NCBI GenBank assembly: GCA_003486645.1
Contig: DNGI01000097.1
Location: 1 to 7,907 of the forward strand
From: Cyanobacteria bacterium UBA11370
Lineage (GTDB): Bacteria > Cyanobacteriota > Cyanobacteriia > Cyanobacteriales > Coleofasciculaceae
DNA length: 7,907 nt
Direction of reading: 5' to 3'
A program made the translations under genes and the position numbers. Below, in pieces: positions 5,477 through 7,907 of the stretch (position 1 is the stretch's first letter; each line of letters starts with the position of its first letter). The notes beneath the pieces are model-generated. The model was not told the DNA's origin. It made no database searches and saw only the letters and a list, made by a program, of their open reading frames with translations.

Positions 5477-5841
5477 TTATTTTTACTTTGATTATCCTAG
5501 CAGTTATTGCCCAGATAGTGTCAAGGCGTTTGGGAAAAATTGCGATCGCTGATTCGCAATGAAGGAATATCTTTATGATAATTGTAAAGAATCATAACGA
5601 ATTATAACCTTAGACTACGAATATTGCTTATAATATCTTCATAATTTGGACGAGCTTGTTGGCTCATCCCACCAAAGTTTTAATAATACCGATACGGCAA
5701 AGTAGATGGGAACACCTTCCCACCTTGCTTTCAAACAGATGACGTTCCCTTTCCCCCTCTCATGAACTAGAGAGGTTCATCAGACTCTATTGCCTAATTC
5801 TTGTTTTGTCCTAATCTACCAACCCCATTTGGAGATGTTTG
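5477..5841. other. 365-base intergenic spacer with small hairpins
   Basis: I find no convincing gene here. Besides the tRNA promoter on the minus strand, the spacer holds a HIP1 site (5542-5549), AT-rich sequence and an isolated TATAAT on the plus strand (5629-5634) that lacks a recognisable -35. It also has a six-pair hairpin TGGGAA-CACC-TTCCCA (5707-5722) and two overlapping, mutually exclusive six-pair stems: 5756-5761 with 5770-5775, and 5762-5767 with 5775-5780. If the TATAAT is used, the 75-aa gene has a leader of about 200 nt carrying all of these hairpins. Confidence 0.5.
5494..5524 (-). promoter_or_regulatory. Candidate sigma-70 promoter for tRNA-Gln
   Basis: On the minus strand a perfect -35 TTGACA (5519-5524) is followed after 19 bases by TAGGAT (5494-5499), preceded by TGC as in an extended -10. 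Transcription would start near 5487, giving a leader of about 11 nt before the tRNA. The position fits well; the spacer is slightly long and the -10 matches only four of six bases. Confidence 0.5.
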
Positions 5842-6069
5842 ATGACTTTAATCCGTAAAATTGCCTGCGAAGCACAGACGACTGGCTATTTAACCGTGAA
5901 AGCCGAAAACCAACTCCGCCAGCTTTTATTAAAGAAGTACGACTGTGAAGACTTTAAGGCATTTATGAGATTGCAGCAAGCAACCCTGGAAGGTCGGGTG
6001 AAGCAAGAGTCTCGTGAGTTACTTTATACTCTAGGCTCCTGCAACACCCAATCCCCTCAAGCTGGATAG
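5842..6069 (+). CDS. Small conserved cyanobacterial hypothetical protein (75 aa)
   Basis: The ATG at 5842 has GGAG at 5831-5834, seven bases upstream; a TTG directly before it (5839) is an unlikely start. The protein is mostly helical, with no membrane segment, signal peptide or Cys cluster. The pattern GYLTVKAENQLRQLLLKKYD (16-35) followed by L-Q-Q-A-x-x-x-G-x-V-K-x-x-S-R-E-L resembles small cyanobacterial proteins of unknown function that I recognise by pattern only. No function can be assigned. Its last 13 bp (6057-6069) overlap tail to tail with the end of the Ycf45-like gene, so antisense 3' ends of the two transcripts must interact or terminate within each other. Confidence 0.75.
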   Translation: MTLIRKIACEAQTTGYLTVKAENQLRQLLLKKYDCEDFKAFMRLQQATLEGRVKQESRELLYTLGSCNTQSPQAG

Positions 6070-7871
6070 ATCCGTAAGCGTCGATTGGGTTCATCGCCAA
6101 AACTATCCGATTTGAGGCGATAATGCTCGACTAACTCATGTTGCATCTTCCGCACTTTGGGCGATCGCGGCAGTAACTCCACAGGTTGTCCTTTCGGAAT
6201 GACAATTTGCTCAACCGCCAACCGCGCTTCTTCCAGCGCCTCAATTTCATCATCACTACCGCTTTGAGTAAATAACCTCAAATCAGGAGTATCCAGCAGT
6301 CCAGGATCATCCATATCTAGCATTCGCCTTAAGGCGCGGCTAATTTGGGGGATGGTACTCGCTTTAACGGCATGAATCGGGATCTGACGCGCTCTAGCAA
6401 TAGTCCGCAGTTTAGAATGATTTTTGACATGAGTTCGCAACCCCAGCACCGCATCAGCACTATCCATGTCTTTTGTCAAGACTACGGGCAACTCTAGAAC
6501 TCGAATCACCTGCTCGATTTGATGGCGGCTCACTCCATAGGGGTAAACGTGCAAGGGCAACTCCTCACCATTGGGTCCCGGTATTTGGAGCGTATTGCCC
6601 AGATCGTCTGGCTGATGCCAGGATTCATCCAGCAACTTTTCAAAATAGCTGCTTTCAGAATACCGTTGGGGTGCAGGACGCGACAGAGGCTTCATCTGAC
6701 CCGATGAGCGCCACCCTGTTGAGCGGTTGGACAGGGAAGTCACGACACTTCTATCGGGCGATGGGGGGATGGGTGCATTCGGGAATTCCCGCGTAATCAT
6801 CACCTTACCCGCTTCATCCGCCGTCCTGACTTGGGGATTCGGCTGACTTCCCCGCAGCAGAGCATCAACAGTGTCAGCCACACTCTCATGAACGACCCAG
6901 CGTTGCCGTTCTAGCATTTCTACAGCAATAGCAAAGGTTGGCGGTGCCTTGCGTTCTAAAACCGTTTTCTGAGATCCACGCCGCCTCGCCTCTTCATCCC
7001 CCAGCGTTACGGCTTGAATCCCTCCAACCAAATCCGATAAGGTAGGATTTTTAATTAGATTCTCAATCCGGTTGCCGTGAGCTGTCCCAACTAACTGGAC
7101 TCCTCGTTCCGCAATGGTTCGAGCTGCTAGTGCTTCCAGTTCCGTACCAATTTCATCAATCACAATGACTTCTGGCATATGGTTTTCCACCGCCTCAATC
7201 ATTACCTGATGCTGAAATTCCGGGCGAGATACCTGCATCCGTCTAGCACGACCGATCGCTGGGTGAGGAATATCGCCATCTCCAGCAATTTCGTTGGAGG
7301 TATCGATAATGACTACCCGCTTTTCTAACTCATCGGCTAAGACTCTTGCAATTTCCCGCAACGCCGTCGTTTTCCCGACACCCGGACGACCTAACATCAG
7401 AATGGATTGACCCGTTTCCACCAAGTCCCGAATCATCCCAATCGTGCCAAAAATAGCTCGACCAACACGGCAAGTTAGACCAATAATTTCGCCGGGACGG
7501 TTGCGAATCGCACTAATCCGGTGTAAGGTGCGCTCAATTCCGGCTCGGTTGTCCCCACTAAAATGACCGACTCGCTCAATACAATAGTTTAGTTGTTCGG
7601 CAGTAATGGGTGTTTGGGAAAGGTACTCCGCCCCATGAGGAAAGCGTACCTCTGGGAAGCGACCCAGATCCATGACCACCTCAATCAAATTATCTCGCTG
7701 GGGGTGTTGTTCAATACTTGAGCGAATTTCTTCGGGTAGGATATCCAGTAACTTTTGGAGATCGTCTACCATCTGCATCCTGTTTGAGTTGATCTGTTCG
7801 TCCACGATTGAGGATTGTTGATTAGATGATGGTTGTTGAATGGAGGGGTTAATAATGTTGGACTTTACCAT
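6057..7871 (-). CDS. ycf45: R3H domain-containing AAA ATPase, Ycf45-like
   Basis: This 604-aa protein has the layout of the cyanobacterial and plastid Ycf45 family. The N-terminus (1-35) is Ser/Gln/Asn-rich and probably disordered. Then come LQKLLDILPEEIR (38-50) and the lead-in CRVGRAIFGTIGMIRDLVETGQSILML. The ATPase core has Walker A GRPGVGKTTALREIARVL (161-178), VVIIDTSNEIAGDGDIPHPAIGRARRMQV, Walker B EVIVIDEIG (234-242) and the VGTAHGN sensor-like motif (261-267), similar to the SpoIIIAA ATPase. A Pro/Ser-rich linker spans about 340-400. A second globular part (about 430-520, LPLHVYPYGVSRHQIEQVI onward) follows, and an R3H single-stranded nucleic acid binding motif ends the chain (about 574-603, R-K-M-Q-H-x-L-V-E-H-Y-x-L-x-S to EPNRRLRIYP). 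The physiological role is not established; RNA or single-stranded DNA binding is inferred from R3H. The ATG at 7871 lacks a Shine-Dalgarno; internal Mets at 32 and 34 are alternatives. Confidence 0.9.
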   Translation of the reverse strand: MVKSNIINPSIQQPSSNQQSSIVDEQINSNRMQMVDDLQKLLDILPEEIRSSIEQHPQRDNLIEVVMDLGRFPEVRFPHGAEYLSQTPITAEQLNYCIERVGHFSGDNRAGIERTLHRISAIRNRPGEIIGLTCRVGRAIFGTIGMIRDLVETGQSILMLGRPGVGKTTALREIARVLADELEKRVVIIDTSNEIAGDGDIPHPAIGRARRMQVSRPEFQHQVMIEAVENHMPEVIVIDEIGTELEALAARTIAERGVQLVGTAHGNRIENLIKNPTLSDLVGGIQAVTLGDEEARRRGSQKTVLERKAPPTFAIAVEMLERQRWVVHESVADTVDALLRGSQPNPQVRTADEAGKVMITREFPNAPIPPSPDRSVVTSLSNRSTGWRSSGQMKPLSRPAPQRYSESSYFEKLLDESWHQPDDLGNTLQIPGPNGEELPLHVYPYGVSRHQIEQVIRVLELPVVLTKDMDSADAVLGLRTHVKNHSKLRTIARARQIPIHAVKASTIPQISRALRRMLDMDDPGLLDTPDLRLFTQSGSDDEIEALEEARLAVEQIVIPKGQPVELLPRSPKVRKMQHELVEHYRLKSDSFGDEPNRRLRIYPA

Positions 7872-7888
7872 AGGCTCGTATCAGGAAT

Positions 7889-7907
7889 GGGGAGTGGGGA
7901 GTAGGGA
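7889..7907. repeat. Heptamer short tandem repeat (GGGGAGT), runs off the edge
   Basis: Two GGGGAGT units (7889-7902) are followed by a variant AGGGA at the window end. Heptamer repeats of this kind (short tandemly repeated repetitive sequences) are well known in filamentous cyanobacteria. It sits 17 bp before the start codon of the Ycf45-like gene. Its full length cannot be seen. Confidence 0.6.

Larger units (their letters stand above)
635..6168. repeat. Dispersed HIP1 octamers GCGATCGC (11 copies)
   Basis: Exact copies start at 635, 869, 1206, 1242, 3306, 3797, 3939, 4078, 4942, 5542 and 6161. Random sequence would give about one per 65 kb, so this is the cyanobacterial HIP1 signature. Six copies are intergenic, one overlaps the Uma2 stop codon and four lie within coding sequence. 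None occur between 1250 and 3305, the segment holding the lipoprotein, the membrane-anchored protein and the HTH gene. Confidence 0.9.

Noticed and set aside
5629..5634. Plus-strand promoter for the 75-aa gene based on TATAAT
   Set aside because: No acceptable -35 at 16-19 bases; kept only as a note in the spacer entry.
6473..6796. Two plus-strand open frames (6473-6796 and 6519-6707)
   Set aside because: Both are antisense to the linker and second domain of the Ycf45-like gene, with no start signals or recognisable content.

Overview
The window is almost certainly cyanobacterial chromosome. Eleven exact copies of the octamer GCGATCGC (HIP1) lie in 7.9 kb, roughly one per 700 bases. Most of the proteins are of types that are common in, or typical of, filamentous and other larger-genome cyanobacteria: XisH/XisI, a Uma2 nuclease, a Ycf45-type R3H ATPase and several small cyanobacterial hypotheticals. 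I cannot name the species.

Layout. Positions 119-858 (+) hold an overlapping xisH-xisI pair. It converges on a small conserved hypothetical gene at 880-1113 (-). Positions 1114-1355 are non-coding, with two HIP1 sites in opposite flanking context and a perfect 16-bp-arm palindrome. Positions 1356-2621 (-) are a probable two-gene unit: a membrane-anchored protein with a duplicated 22-residue linker, then a small lipoprotein. Divergent from it is a stand-alone LuxR-like HTH protein at 2739-3293 (+), followed by a Uma2-family nuclease at 3373-3939 (+). A short minus-strand remnant of a DUF433-like antitoxin lies at 3952-4041. Next come wecB (UDP-GlcNAc 2-epimerase, 4117-5244, +), a MITE-like inverted-repeat element at 5254-5351 and tRNA-Gln(TTG) at 5405-5476 (-). 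A 365-base spacer with small hairpins precedes a 75-aa hypothetical at 5842-6069 (+). That gene overlaps tail to tail with a 604-aa AAA/R3H (Ycf45-like) gene at 6057-7871 (-). A heptamer short tandem repeat runs off the right edge.

How it fits together. The left half looks like accessory DNA, with two unrelated nuclease-fold families, a decayed antitoxin and interspersed palindromes. The right half is more core-like: wecB for UDP-ManNAc and surface polysaccharide, a tRNA and the Ycf45-type ATPase. No complete new multi-gene system can be demonstrated. The best candidates for novelty are the XisH/XisI pair, seen here without any recombinase, and the divergent HTH / membrane-anchored protein / lipoprotein cluster.
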